Program-made: the position numbers and the translations under genes
Shown: positions 16,774-26,086 of the stretch, in pieces
How the letters are laid out: the number at the start of each line of letters is the position of its first letter
Numbering within the stretch: the first letter of the stretch is position 1
Notes under the pieces: model-generated
Told to the model about the DNA's origin: nothing
The model's database searches: none
Seen by the model: only the letters and a program-made list of their open reading frames with translations
DNA from: Ensifer adhaerens
Lineage (GTDB): Bacteria > Pseudomonadota > Alphaproteobacteria > Rhizobiales > Rhizobiaceae
Length of the DNA stretch: 64,000 nt
Assembly: GCF_001270265.1 (NCBI RefSeq)
Contig: NZ_LGAP01000011.1
Coordinates: 62,001 to 126,000 of the forward strand
Direction: 5' to 3'

Positions 16774-17463
16774 ATGATGAACGAAATCACACCACTGGAG
16801 AGACGCGCCGACGGCGGCCCCGGCCCGATCAGGCGGACGGCTCTGCATGACACGCTTGTCAGCCACCTGCGCGATATGATCATCGAAGGTGACCTTTCGC
16901 CCGGCACGCGCCTGCATGAGGGCCAGCTCGGCGAGCAGCTCGGCGTTTCCCGCACGCCCTTGCGCGAAGCCATCAAGTACCTTGCTAGCGAAGGCTTGGT
17001 CGAACTCGTGCCCAGTCGCGGCGCCGTCGTAAAGCGCTTCAGCGCCAAGGACGTGCACGATATGCTGACCGTGCTGCAGACGCTGGAGGAACTTGCGGGC
17101 AAGCTCGCCTGCGAAGCGGCAAGCGACGCCGGCATTGCCGAAGTCCGCGCTTTGCATGACGAGATGGTCCGCCGCTACAAGGTCGGCGACCGGCTGCAGT
17201 ACTACAAGCTCAACCAGCAGATTCACTCGGCGATCGTCCAACTCGCCGAAAATGCGGCGCTCGCCGACATGCACGCCGTCTTGCAGACACGGCTGAAGCG
17301 CATCCGCTTCATCGGCCACGAGGGCCCGGAAAAATGGGCGGCCGCAGTCGCCGAGCACGATGAGATGATCGTCGCACTCGAAGCCCGCGACAAGGCCAAA
17401 CTATCCGAAGTGCTCGGCCGCCACCTGATGAACGCCTGGGAGCGTGTACGCGCTTCGGTTTGA
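16774..17463 (+). CDS. GntR-family regulator, FCD (FadR) subfamily
   Basis: 229 residues. An N-terminal winged helix (about 25-90, with GDLSPGTRLHEGQLGEQLGV followed by SRTPLREA) is followed by an all-helical FCD domain (about 95-220). That domain has the metal-binding histidine pattern visible in RALHDEMV, LNQQIHSAI and a later HDEMIV/GRHLMNAW. FCD ligands are usually carboxylic or sugar acids. It is divergent from the pdxA2-tct-isomerase-kinase operon and is very likely its regulator. Confidence 0.88.
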   Translation: MMNEITPLERRADGGPGPIRRTALHDTLVSHLRDMIIEGDLSPGTRLHEGQLGEQLGVSRTPLREAIKYLASEGLVELVPSRGAVVKRFSAKDVHDMLTVLQTLEELAGKLACEAASDAGIAEVRALHDEMVRRYKVGDRLQYYKLNQQIHSAIVQLAENAALADMHAVLQTRLKRIRFIGHEGPEKWAAAVAEHDEMIVALEARDKAKLSEVLGRHLMNAWERVRASV

Positions 17464-17825
17464 AGAAACGCCGCGGTCGCGTCCTAAGCGGGCAGGCTCT
17501 TTCTTGCCCGGCGTCCTACTCTCAGGGTCGACAACAATATATTGAGCGGCGCCACTCCATCCGTCGCCCTAGCTAAACGGCGACGGGCAAGGCGTTTTAC
17601 GTCGTCTCTCCACGGCAAAGACGGCTCGCTCGCTCTCAAAACTTCAGGCCGCAAAAACTGTGCTCGATCGAAACAGATCTGAAGCTGGCAACCGGTTTCC
17701 AACAAGAAACCTGTCGCCTTGATACTACACCGACACCAGAAAACACCGCGAAATATTAGAATCCCATTGACTTTTAATATGGACGAAATTCACTGACTTC
17801 GAGGCGATCGGGACAGGGAATTGGA
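17464..17825 (+). other. Intergenic region upstream of the FecR-TPR-barrel gene
   Basis: No convincing gene. The last 100 bases are AT-rich relative to the surroundings and contain a TTGACT at 17767-17772 that could be a -35 element for the downstream two-gene operon. I see no matching strong -10. No clear terminator for the GntR gene was found. Confidence 0.4.
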
Positions 17826-20800
17826 ATGGGGCGGCCAAATTCTCAAATAATGCTTGTGGCAGCAGGTGTGCTTGCTTCAAGCAATGTATTGGCTGACCCT
17901 GTTCCTCGCCCGAACCCCGTCGCAGGCTCCGTCATCGCGCGCAGATCCGGCGAGGAAGTACGCTTCGTCGACGTTTCCAACTGGCGTTTTGTCGATCTCG
18001 CTCAAGATCTTCTTTCCGGCGACGTATTGCGCACCAATGCAACCGGTGCGCTCGCCGTTCTTTTTTCCGATCGAACCCAGATACGGCTCGGACGAAACAC
18101 AGCGCTGCGCGTCAAGAAGATGGCAACCGCCGGCGACACGCAACTGGAGCTTCAGACCGGTACGATTTGGGCTCGCGCCGAACGCGGCGGCCAGGGGCTT
18201 GCTGTCGACACCCCGGCAGCGACTGCCGCTGTGCGGGGAACCGACTGGACACTGACCGTTGGCGCCGACGGCAAGACGTCTCTTATCGTACTTGAGGGCA
18301 TGGTCGAACTTAGCAATGCGCTTGGCAGCGTGACTGTCAGCCAAGGCGAAGGTGCGGTGGCCGCAATCGGCCAGGCCCCATCCAAGATCGTGATCGTCAC
18401 GCCGAAGGATCGCGAGCAAATGCTGTTCCATCTCTCTTTGCGTGATTCGTTCGTCTGGATGCCGGCATCTCCCTTACGTGTACCGGATATGCGCAATGAG
18501 CGAGAACGGATAGAGGCGAAGCCTCCGTCATCAAGATCTGCCGAAGACTGGCTCGCGCTGTCAGAGATCTACATGTCTCTGGACGGTCGTCAGAAAGCGA
18601 AGGACGCATTGACCGAGGCGCGTAGACGTCGGCTTGGCCGAACGCAGCAGGCACGTGCCGACCTCGTCGAGGCGTTGATCGCGGGTTCTGAGAATCGCTA
18701 TGACGACGCGGCAAAGCTCTTCTTGCGTGCGGCGCGTGGTCTGGACATCAAGCGACGCGCCATAGCTGCCTATGGCGGCTACTTCGCTCGTGCGCTTGCC
18801 AACCCCGACCACGCTGAAGCACCGCCGCGCCATGCAGCGGGTGCCTATGGGGCGCTTGCGCGGGCCTGGACCAACGGGTTTCGCAACGACATCCGTTCTG
18901 CGATCGATACCCTCAAGCAAGCAGAGCGCCAGTTTCCTGACGACCCGACATTGCCCGCTGCCCGCGCGCAGTTCGCCCTGCTGCTGGATGACCGCGAGGA
19001 AGTCCGTAATGGCATCGAAAGGGCGCTGGCGATCGACCCGGAAGACCCGACCGCGCTGCAAGCCCGCTCCGATTACCGCTTTCACATCGAGAACAATCTC
19101 GATGGAGCTTTGGCAGACCTAGAGCAAGGCCTCAAGACAGCGCCCGGCTCATCGTCCATCTGGAACTCCCTTGGGCTCGTGCAGGGCGAACGCGGCGACA
19201 ATCGCGCTGCGGAGAGTGCCTTCAAGCGTGCGATCGCGCTCGATCCGCAGGATCCGGTCTCACATGCCAATCTGGCTATTCTCTACCTGGTCGAAAACCG
19301 CCTGGTGGAGGCGAAGAGCGAAATTGATGCCGCGCTTGCCGCCGACCCGTCCTTCGATGTGACATTGGTGGCACGCGGGCGTTATCACATGCAAACCGGC
19401 GAATTGGACAAGGCCGTCGAAGACCTGCTCGCCGGGTCTACCGCCAATCCCGCCTACTCCGGCGCCCAATTGCTGCTGGCTGGCGCCTACTACGAGAAGG
19501 GTGATCGCATCCCCGCCGCCCAGGCGCTCGATAACGCCGACCGGCTGGACCCCAACGATCCTGTCGTCATGCAGATGCGCACTGCGATCGCCATCGACGG
19601 CTATGATTCGGACGCCGCAATTCGTTATGCCCAGGAGCTGATGCGCCGAACCCGGGCGCGCGGTGGCGAGACAGCCGCGCTAGGCGCCAATCAGGATGCC
19701 GGCTCCACGCTCAACGACGCGTTCCGCCTGCAGGGCCTCAATGCCTGGGGACAATATTACGGCGACGCCGTTTTTGATCCCTTCACCGGCTCGAGCTACG
19801 TCGACCAGGCTGTGCGCGGTAGCGTTAATCCGCTCTTCAACACCTATGATTTCGACGGCAGCCCTGTCGTCAACACCGCCAACCCACAAAGTTTCTCGGC
19901 CTTCTTCCAAGGTCTGTTGATCGAGCCGCACATGCTCGCAAACCGCGAGCGCACGGCCAACATCTTGCAGAGACCATTCTTCGAGGCCGCACTCGGCGGC
20001 GGCATCATCACTGATAACGACGACCAAGGGTGGATCGGCGAGGCAGAACTGCGTGGCCTGACGTTTTCGCCTTTCCCGATCAGCGTCTACGGCAATGTCC
20101 AGTGGGAAGAACCGCGCGATACCATCGAACTTGGTCAGGACCTGCGACTCGATAGAGAAGTGCGCCTTCTCGGCGGCAACGGCTATCTGACGGCGACGCC
20201 GACACCAGACGACAGGGTTATCGCCTATGCCAACTACGGCAAGTTCGATGATCTCAAAAGCATGCTCGACATACCTGTCGGACCAATCGGTGTGGACAAT
20301 ATCGGCGACGACAGCGCGTCCCGTCTTCTCTCAGGCATCGCCTGGAGCCACACGTTCGGCTACCGCAATGTGGCCAATGCGGCCTTTTTCTTCGCCGATC
20401 AGAATGTTGTCGAGAGCGAGACGCTACGGCTTTCGCGACTGGCCGTTCCGGACCTCGCGACGAGCCGAAGTGAAGAGAAGCAAAGGACCTATATCGCCGC
20501 CGTCAATCATCTCTATGGCAACGGCGACATCACCTGGCGTTACGGCATCGAGGGCGGTGTCGTCCACTCCTCGAGTTCACTCGACATCTTCGATCCATTG
20601 GGGCTGACAGGCAACAATGGCGCGCCCGTCATAGCATCGGCGTCGACGTCCTCAACGCAGAACGTCGCCAAGGCCTATGTCGACGCCATCTATGAAATCA
20701 CGCCGGATCTGAAGGCCGAAGGCGCGCTGTTTGCCCGCTACATCGAGGGCGCCAACGATGGCAACGTCAGGCTTGAGCCGAAGCTCGGCATCGCCTGGGC

Positions 20801-21473
20801 GCCGGTGGAGGGTCATTGGCTAAGAGCGGCGGCGATGCGTGACGGCTTGAACTTCGACGTCGCCACGCTCGCCCCGATCGGCGTCGTCGCCCTGCAGCCG
20901 AACCAACTGCGTTTCGGAGCCGAAGGCTATACGGATACACTGGCATTTCGTTGGGACGCGGAATGGCATGACTGGCTCTTCACCGCGCTCGACTACCAAC
21001 ACCAGGAGGTCCGGGAGCTGTCGCTCGACGTACCGTTGTCCACGTTGAGCCTGGACTACGCCAAGGTCGGACTTGACCGCGTGGCTGCAACCGCAAACTT
21101 CGCGCTCGGACACGGCTTTGGCCTTTCGGCGACGGCGGCCCATACAAACGCAGACGTCAAAGACGACCCCGGCAATCTCACCGACGATTTGCTTTTCGTC
21201 CCGGAAAACAGTGGTCAGGTGGCCCTGACCTGGGTCAGCACGGCCAATGTGAAGGCGACGATCGCAGCCAACTATGTCGGGACGCGCCCGGCTGATGGCA
21301 AAACGCTTGACGATTTCTGGACACTCGATGCTTCACTGGAATGGGAGCCCTTCGACAAGCAACTCGAAGTCAATCTGGCGGCATTCAATCTGCTTGACGA
21401 GGAGTTCGAGCTGAGAAACGGCCTGCCCGGCTGGGGGCCGACATTCAAGGGCACGGTCAAAGTGCGCTTTTGA
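17826..21473 (+). CDS. FecR-domain / TPR / outer-membrane beta-barrel fusion protein
   Basis: 1215 residues. A signal peptide ends near VLADP. A FecR domain (about 45-180) includes LRTNATGALAVLFSDRTQIR and DTPAATAAVRGTDW. TPR repeats follow (about 235-640, for example ESAFKRAIALDPQDPVSHAN). The C-terminal 570 residues alternate hydrophobic and polar residues like a TonB-receptor barrel and end KGTVKVRF, with the terminal Phe recognised by the barrel assembly machinery. It probably sits in the outer membrane with FecR and TPR parts in the periplasm. No plug domain or TonB box was seen, so it is not an ordinary receptor. Its stop overlaps the start of a membrane adenylate cyclase, suggesting that the two work together in envelope sensing. 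Confidence 0.8.
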   Translation: MGRPNSQIMLVAAGVLASSNVLADPVPRPNPVAGSVIARRSGEEVRFVDVSNWRFVDLAQDLLSGDVLRTNATGALAVLFSDRTQIRLGRNTALRVKKMATAGDTQLELQTGTIWARAERGGQGLAVDTPAATAAVRGTDWTLTVGADGKTSLIVLEGMVELSNALGSVTVSQGEGAVAAIGQAPSKIVIVTPKDREQMLFHLSLRDSFVWMPASPLRVPDMRNERERIEAKPPSSRSAEDWLALSEIYMSLDGRQKAKDALTEARRRRLGRTQQARADLVEALIAGSENRYDDAAKLFLRAARGLDIKRRAIAAYGGYFARALANPDHAEAPPRHAAGAYGALARAWTNGFRNDIRSAIDTLKQAERQFPDDPTLPAARAQFALLLDDREEVRNGIERALAIDPEDPTALQARSDYRFHIENNLDGALADLEQGLKTAPGSSSIWNSLGLVQGERGDNRAAESAFKRAIALDPQDPVSHANLAILYLVENRLVEAKSEIDAALAADPSFDVTLVARGRYHMQTGELDKAVEDLLAGSTANPAYSGAQLLLAGAYYEKGDRIPAAQALDNADRLDPNDPVVMQMRTAIAIDGYDSDAAIRYAQELMRRTRARGGETAALGANQDAGSTLNDAFRLQGLNAWGQYYGDAVFDPFTGSSYVDQAVRGSVNPLFNTYDFDGSPVVNTANPQSFSAFFQGLLIEPHMLANRERTANILQRPFFEAALGGGIITDNDDQGWIGEAELRGLTFSPFPISVYGNVQWEEPRDTIELGQDLRLDREVRLLGGNGYLTATPTPDDRVIAYANYGKFDDLKSMLDIPVGPIGVDNIGDDSASRLLSGIAWSHTFGYRNVANAAFFFADQNVVESETLRLSRLAVPDLATSRSEEKQRTYIAAVNHLYGNGDITWRYGIEGGVVHSSSSLDIFDPLGLTGNNGAPVIASASTSSTQNVAKAYVDAIYEITPDLKAEGALFARYIEGANDGNVRLEPKLGIAWAPVEGHWLRAAAMRDGLNFDVATLAPIGVVALQPNQLRFGAEGYTDTLAFRWDAEWHDWLFTALDYQHQEVRELSLDVPLSTLSLDYAKVGLDRVAATANFALGHGFGLSATAAHTNADVKDDPGNLTDDLLFVPENSGQVALTWVSTANVKATIAANYVGTRPADGKTLDDFWTLDASLEWEPFDKQLEVNLAAFNLLDEEFELRNGLPGWGPTFKGTVKVRF

Positions 21474-23479
21474 TGAAGGATCTGGGCGCGTTCTATTTTT
21501 CCGGCGGCGCATCCGCGCAAGGGGATGGACGCGGACAGTTGCAAAGGCGGCTGAAGCTGCTCGTGCTTGCAGCCCTTGTCGTTATTGCTCTGTCACTGGC
21601 ATCGTTGACTGGCGCCTGGTCGCTCAACGAACTGCGCAGCTTCGACTACCTCTCTACTGTCTACCGGCCGCCCCTTCCCGCCAACGGGCCGGTGATCGTC
21701 GCGATTGACGAGCCGTCCATGGCCGAGATTGGACGTCAATGGCCTTGGCCGCGAGCCTTACATGCGCGCCTTATAGATGCTCTGCGCAAAGCCGGAGCGC
21801 GTGCGATCGGCATCGACGTGATTTTCGCAGAACCGTCGGCGGATCCGGCAAACGACGTTTTACTTGAGCGCGCCTTAGGGCCAGACGTCGTCCTAGCCGG
21901 CGACCAATCATTGGTCGAGGCGCCTCAGGCCGACCAGTTTATCCGCACGGAACCACTTGCGATCTTCACGAAGAAGGGTGCCCGAACAGGGATTGCTTCG
22001 GTCGATCTCGGCGGAGACGGCACATTGCGGGCAGTGCCTGTCTACCCTGATGGATTTGCAGCCGTTCTCGCCGAAGTCGCTGGTGCACGTTCCGTGCCTC
22101 CACCACAATACGGTTTGATCCAGACCTTTGGCCCGGCCCGTACCTATCCAACAGTATCGTATTACCAGGCCCTGGATCCCGACAACTTTCTGCCGGAAAA
22201 CACCTTCCGGGATCGAGTCGTGCTCGTCGGTCTCAGCCTGCAGAATGCGCCCTCGATTGCCGACGGTGGAGCCGATGCCTTTCCAAGTTCGGATACGGTC
22301 CATTCGAACAAGCTCGTCTCGGGCGTCGAAATGCAAGCGACGATCTACGACAATCTGGCACGTGGTCTGTTCATCACACGGGCGGCGCCACCGGCCATCA
22401 TCGCCGCTATTCTCATCGCCGCCATCCTGGCCGCTTTCACCGTATTGCCCGCAACCGGCTGGCAGACGCTTGGCCATACCATCATTGCTCTCATGCTCAT
22501 CGTACTTGCAAGCTATGCCATGATGAGACTGGGGCAGGTCTTCGTTTCGCCTATCGGACCGGGCCTTGCGTTTCTTGGCGTTGTTGCCGGTCAGGCCGGG
22601 CTCGACTATGCCGAGGAGCGACGGCGGCGGCGAGAGATCACCCGCGCCTTCTCGCAATATCTCTCCCCCGCACTTGTCGAGCGGCTCGCGCGGGACCCAT
22701 CACATCTGAAACTCGGCGGTGAGCGGCGGACATTGTCGGTACTTTTTTGCGACATAAGAGGTTTCACCTCGATCGCGGAAGACATGAAGGAGGATCCGGA
22801 AGGCTTGACGACACTCGTCAACCGACTGCTGACCCCGCTATCGGAGGCCGTTCTCCAGCAGGGCGGTACAATCGACAAATATATCGGCGATTGCCTGATG
22901 GCGTTCTGGAACGCACCGCTCGACGACCCGGATCACGCGACCCACGCAGTGCAGGCGGCACTCGATATGCTCGCCGCACTTCAGGAGGTCAATGTCGAGC
23001 TTGCGACGGAGGCCAAGACAGACGCCCGCGCGGTCCAGTCGTTGCGGATCGGGATCGGCATCAACACTGGCGAATGTATTGTCGGGAACATGGGGTCCAT
23101 TCGACGTTTCGACTATTCGGCGCTCGGCGACGCAGTCAACCTGGCCTCACGCCTCGAGGGCGCCTCCAAGGATTACGGCATTGCGTTGCTTCTGGGCGAA
23201 AGCACCGCCTCGCTCGTTAAGAAGACATTCCCGGTCGCCGAACTCGATCGGATCACCGTCAAAGGCCGAAGCGCGGTTTCACCTGTGTTTGCGGTCGTTC
23301 CTGGCGCCCCGCAGGAAGCTCTGCACCGTCACCAGGCCTTCCTGGAAGCAAAGTATGGCGCTAACCTCACGGTCCACGACGTCATCTTCGACCAGATGAA
23401 GAGCGCGATACCGGCTCTCGCCCGATACTACGAGGGCGAGCGAGCCAGGCTCGGAACAGCCCAGCGCGAAAGACCGTGA
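21473..23479 (+). CDS. CHASE2-domain class III adenylate/guanylate cyclase
   Basis: 668 residues. One N-terminal membrane helix, an extracytoplasmic CHASE2 domain (about 45-300, with GPVIVAIDEPSMAEIGRQWP and the ALRKAGARAIGIDVIFAEPS block), then two or three membrane helices (about 305-385). The cytoplasmic class III cyclase domain (about 420-610) has metal-binding Asp in SVLFCDIRGFTS and KYIGDCLMAFWNAP, and the transition-state segment GDAVNLASRLEG. The start ATG overlaps the stop of the FecR-TPR-barrel gene (TGATG), so the two are co-translated. It probably turns an envelope signal into cyclic nucleotide. Confidence 0.9.
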   Translation: MKDLGAFYFSGGASAQGDGRGQLQRRLKLLVLAALVVIALSLASLTGAWSLNELRSFDYLSTVYRPPLPANGPVIVAIDEPSMAEIGRQWPWPRALHARLIDALRKAGARAIGIDVIFAEPSADPANDVLLERALGPDVVLAGDQSLVEAPQADQFIRTEPLAIFTKKGARTGIASVDLGGDGTLRAVPVYPDGFAAVLAEVAGARSVPPPQYGLIQTFGPARTYPTVSYYQALDPDNFLPENTFRDRVVLVGLSLQNAPSIADGGADAFPSSDTVHSNKLVSGVEMQATIYDNLARGLFITRAAPPAIIAAILIAAILAAFTVLPATGWQTLGHTIIALMLIVLASYAMMRLGQVFVSPIGPGLAFLGVVAGQAGLDYAEERRRRREITRAFSQYLSPALVERLARDPSHLKLGGERRTLSVLFCDIRGFTSIAEDMKEDPEGLTTLVNRLLTPLSEAVLQQGGTIDKYIGDCLMAFWNAPLDDPDHATHAVQAALDMLAALQEVNVELATEAKTDARAVQSLRIGIGINTGECIVGNMGSIRRFDYSALGDAVNLASRLEGASKDYGIALLLGESTASLVKKTFPVAELDRITVKGRSAVSPVFAVVPGAPQEALHRHQAFLEAKYGANLTVHDVIFDQMKSAIPALARYYEGERARLGTAQRERP

Positions 23480-23481
23480 AA

Positions 23482-23580
23482 GCATTTCCCGGAAAAGTGC
23501 GAAGCGGTTTTCCGTCAGGAAATGCGTAGAAACAAAGAGATAGAGCGTTTCTGCGACTCCGTCTGAACCGGAAACGCTCT
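23482..23580. repeat. Rhizobial palindromic repeat pair between convergent operons
   Basis: Two hairpins in tandem: GCATTTCC (23482-23489) with GGAAATGC (23518-23525), enclosing GGAAAAGTGC...GGTTTTCC; and AGAGCGTTTC (23542-23551) with GAAACGCTCT (23571-23580). The first belongs to the same family as the phnK-phnL repeat. The second may end transcription of the cyclase operon or of livF, although it lacks a clean T-tract. Confidence 0.65.
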
Positions 23581-23620
23581 AAGAGCCGAACGGTCCGATT
23601 TCCCTTGTGCCTCTCAGTCT

Positions 23621-24343
23621 TCAGTGAAGCCCGCCGACGCCAAGCAATCGCTCGACGGCGTCGTGGTCACTTGAAAGCGCCTGCGGCGTGCCTGTCCAGG
23701 CGACGCGTCCGCGCTCGAGCACGATGACCTGATCGGCAAAATCCAGCGCGCTCTGGATACGCTGTTCGACCAGCACGATCGTCATGTCGCCGATCTTGGC
23801 GAGTTCGGCAAAGGCCTTCATCAGCTCTTCGCAGATTACCGGAGCCAAGCCCTCGAGCGGCTCGTCGAGCAGCAGTATCGACGGACGGCCGAGGATCGAG
23901 CGAGCCGTCGACAGCATCTGCTGTTCGCCGCCGGAAAGCTGGCTGCCGAGGTTCCGCCGCCGCTCATGAAGCCGCGGAAACATATCGTAGGCTTCCTGCA
24001 GCGCAGCCTTCGGCCGGTCCTTGAGGCCGACGAACAGGTTTTCCTCGACCGTCAGCGTCGGAAACACGCAGCGCGCCTGCGGCACGAAACCCAGACCTTT
24101 GCGGGCACGTGAAGCGCTCGGCATACCGGTCACATCCGTATCGCCGATGCGAATGCGGCCGTCATAGCGCTTCGTCTGACCGGCAAGCGTCGCCAAGAGC
24201 GTGGTCTTGCCCATGCCGTTGCGGCCGAGAACCGCAAGGCGCGCGCCGGCTGGAACCGAGAACGAAATGTCTTCGAGCACCCGTGTCGGACCATAACCGG
24301 CCGACAGGTTTTCCACCTCAAGCGGCGTGGCTGGCATTGGCAT
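23621..24343 (-). CDS. livF: Branched-chain-amino-acid-type ABC transporter ATPase LivF
   Basis: About 240 residues from MPMPATPLEV; a longer frame exists but lies within livG. LivF-type ATPase: Walker A GRNGMGKTT, signature LSGGEQQMLSTARSI, Walker B LLLDEPLEGLAP. In this family the segment after the D-loop typically reads EGLAP, as here. It pairs with LivG below the LivH/LivM membrane core. The start overlaps the livG end by about 26 bases. It is the last gene of livKHMGF. Confidence 0.9.
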   Translation of the reverse strand: MPMPATPLEVENLSAGYGPTRVLEDISFSVPAGARLAVLGRNGMGKTTLLATLAGQTKRYDGRIRIGDTDVTGMPSASRARKGLGFVPQARCVFPTLTVEENLFVGLKDRPKAALQEAYDMFPRLHERRRNLGSQLSGGEQQMLSTARSILGRPSILLLDEPLEGLAPVICEELMKAFAELAKIGDMTIVLVEQRIQSALDFADQVIVLERGRVAWTGTPQALSSDHDAVERLLGVGGLH

Positions 24344-25082
24344 AGCTCCCCAGATAGGCTTCTCGCACCCGCGGATCCTGGGTGACGTCCGACGGCGAAC
24401 CGTCGAAGATGATGGCGCCTGCCGCCAGGACGACGACGCGTTTGGCAAAGCGGAAGACCAGATCCATGTCGTGCTCGATCATCAGCACGGCCAGGTCCGC
24501 CGGCAGGTCGGCGAGCGCCTGTTCGATGCGCCCGGTGTCGCTCTGCGGAACACCGGCTGCCGGTTCGTCGAGCAGAAGAACCTTCGGCTTCAAGGCAAGC
24601 GCCACGGCGATTTCAAGCAGGCGCTGCTGGCCATAGGCGATTTCGCTGACCTTGCGATGCATCAGCTCGCGAAGCCCGAGCTTGCCGAGCAGTTGACCGA
24701 CCTCATCCATCACGTCAGGCATCGAGAGGAAATTGCCGAACAGGCGGCCCGAGCGGCCGTCACGCTGCAGCACGGCGAGCGCAACGTGCTCGGCCGGCGT
24801 CATGTCGAGAAACAGACGCGTGACCTGAAAGGAGCGCACGAGCCCCCTCCTCACCCGGCCGATCGCATCGATGCCGGTGACCGTCTCGCCGCCAAGGCGA
24901 ACCTCGCCGGAATCAGGGGCAAGGTTGCCGGTCACCAGGTTGACGAACGTCGTCTTACCGGCGCCGTTCGGGCCGATCAGTGCCACACGGTCACCCGGCG
25001 CCATGCTGAGGCTTACGTCATTGGTGACCGCCAGGCCGCCGAAGGCGCGCTTGAGGTTGCGAACTTCAAAGACGGGCTGCAT
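24318..25082 (-). CDS. livG: Branched-chain-amino-acid-type ABC transporter ATPase LivG
   Basis: 254 residues. Walker A GPNGAGKTT, LivG-type motif TRLFLDMTPAEHVALAVL, Walker B VLLLDEPAAGVP and switch-region MIEHDMDLVF. The signature region reads AYGQQRLLEIAVAL in place of the canonical LSGGQ; this is the known LivG variant form. The ATG overlaps the livM stop (ATGA). Confidence 0.9.
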   Translation of the reverse strand: MQPVFEVRNLKRAFGGLAVTNDVSLSMAPGDRVALIGPNGAGKTTFVNLVTGNLAPDSGEVRLGGETVTGIDAIGRVRRGLVRSFQVTRLFLDMTPAEHVALAVLQRDGRSGRLFGNFLSMPDVMDEVGQLLGKLGLRELMHRKVSEIAYGQQRLLEIAVALALKPKVLLLDEPAAGVPQSDTGRIEQALADLPADLAVLMIEHDMDLVFRFAKRVVVLAAGAIIFDGSPSDVTQDPRVREAYLGSYANASHAA

Positions 25083-26086
25083 CACTTTGCCTCCCGGCGG
25101 CGGGCAACAATGGCGGCTGCCGTTCCGTAAAGCCCCTTCGGCGCGAAGAGGACGACGGCGATCAGCAGAGCGCCGACCATCGTCAGCCAGTGGAACGGGT
25201 TGGCGGCGGAAACGACGTCTTCGAAGAACATGAAGACGATGGTGCCCGTCAGCGCGCCGAAGAGCGAGCCGGTTCCGCCGAGAACGAGCATCACCAGGCT
25301 TTCGGCCGACATGGTGAAGGACAAGCTGTCGAGACCGACCACCTGCGTCGAGATGGCGTTGAGCGCACCGCCGACGCCTGCGACGGCACCGGAGATGACA
25401 TACATCTTCATCAGCGCTGCCTTGGGCGATGCTCCCATCGAGCGGATGCGGACCGGATCTTCCTTGATCGCGCGGCACAGCATGCCGAACGGCGAACGCA
25501 CGATCAGCCGTAGGAGGGCGAAGACCAACGCCAGCAGCACGACACCGAAGACGTAGGCGGTGCGGCCCCACAAGTCGAACTCGTAAAGGCCGATGAGCGC
25601 GCTCGGGGCGATGCCGGACAGGCCGTCGCTGCCGCCGGTCCAGGACGAGGCCTTGTTGGCGAACTCATGAAACAGGTGGATGAGGGCGATCGACAGCACC
25701 AGCTGCGGCAGGCCGTGCGCGCGCAGGATCACCGCGCCGCAAACGAGGCCGGCAACGGCGCCAGCGACGATACCGAAGGCGAGCATCGCCAGCGGATCGT
25801 TGATGCCGTAATGCGCCGAGGCGATCCCCGCGGCATAGGCGCCGGCGCCGAACAGGGCTGCGTGCCCGAGCGTCGCGACCCCGCAATAGCCGGTGACGAG
25901 ATCAAGCGAGAGCACCAAAAGCGCGATGGCGATGATGCGCGTGAGCAGCGCCAGATTGGTCGGGAACAGGAAGTAGCCGACAACGGCGAGAGCCAGGATG
26001 ACGCTAAGGCCGATCAGGTCACCCCCGCCGAAGCGGCGCTTGGCCGGTGTTTGCGTGATCAAGTCGTTGGTGGTGGTCATGGTCAT
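25082..26086 (-). CDS. livM: Branched-chain-amino-acid-type ABC transporter permease LivM
   Basis: 334 residues with about nine hydrophobic segments. The conserved GYCGVATLGHAALFGAGAYA region near residue 70 and the cytoplasmic coupling loop IKEDPVRIRSMGASPKAALMK are typical of LivM. ATGA overlaps join it to livH upstream and livG downstream. A second in-frame ATG two codons after the first cannot be excluded as the start. Confidence 0.9.
   Translation of the reverse strand: MTMTTTNDLITQTPAKRRFGGGDLIGLSVILALAVVGYFLFPTNLALLTRIIAIALLVLSLDLVTGYCGVATLGHAALFGAGAYAAGIASAHYGINDPLAMLAFGIVAGAVAGLVCGAVILRAHGLPQLVLSIALIHLFHEFANKASSWTGGSDGLSGIAPSALIGLYEFDLWGRTAYVFGVVLLALVFALLRLIVRSPFGMLCRAIKEDPVRIRSMGASPKAALMKMYVISGAVAGVGGALNAISTQVVGLDSLSFTMSAESLVMLVLGGTGSLFGALTGTIVFMFFEDVVSAANPFHWLTMVGALLIAVVLFAPKGLYGTAAAIVARRREAK

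Noticed and set aside
17484..17705. Minus-strand 73-codon frame in the gap before the FecR-TPR-barrel gene
   Set aside because: No ribosome-binding site, no motif, and unusual composition.
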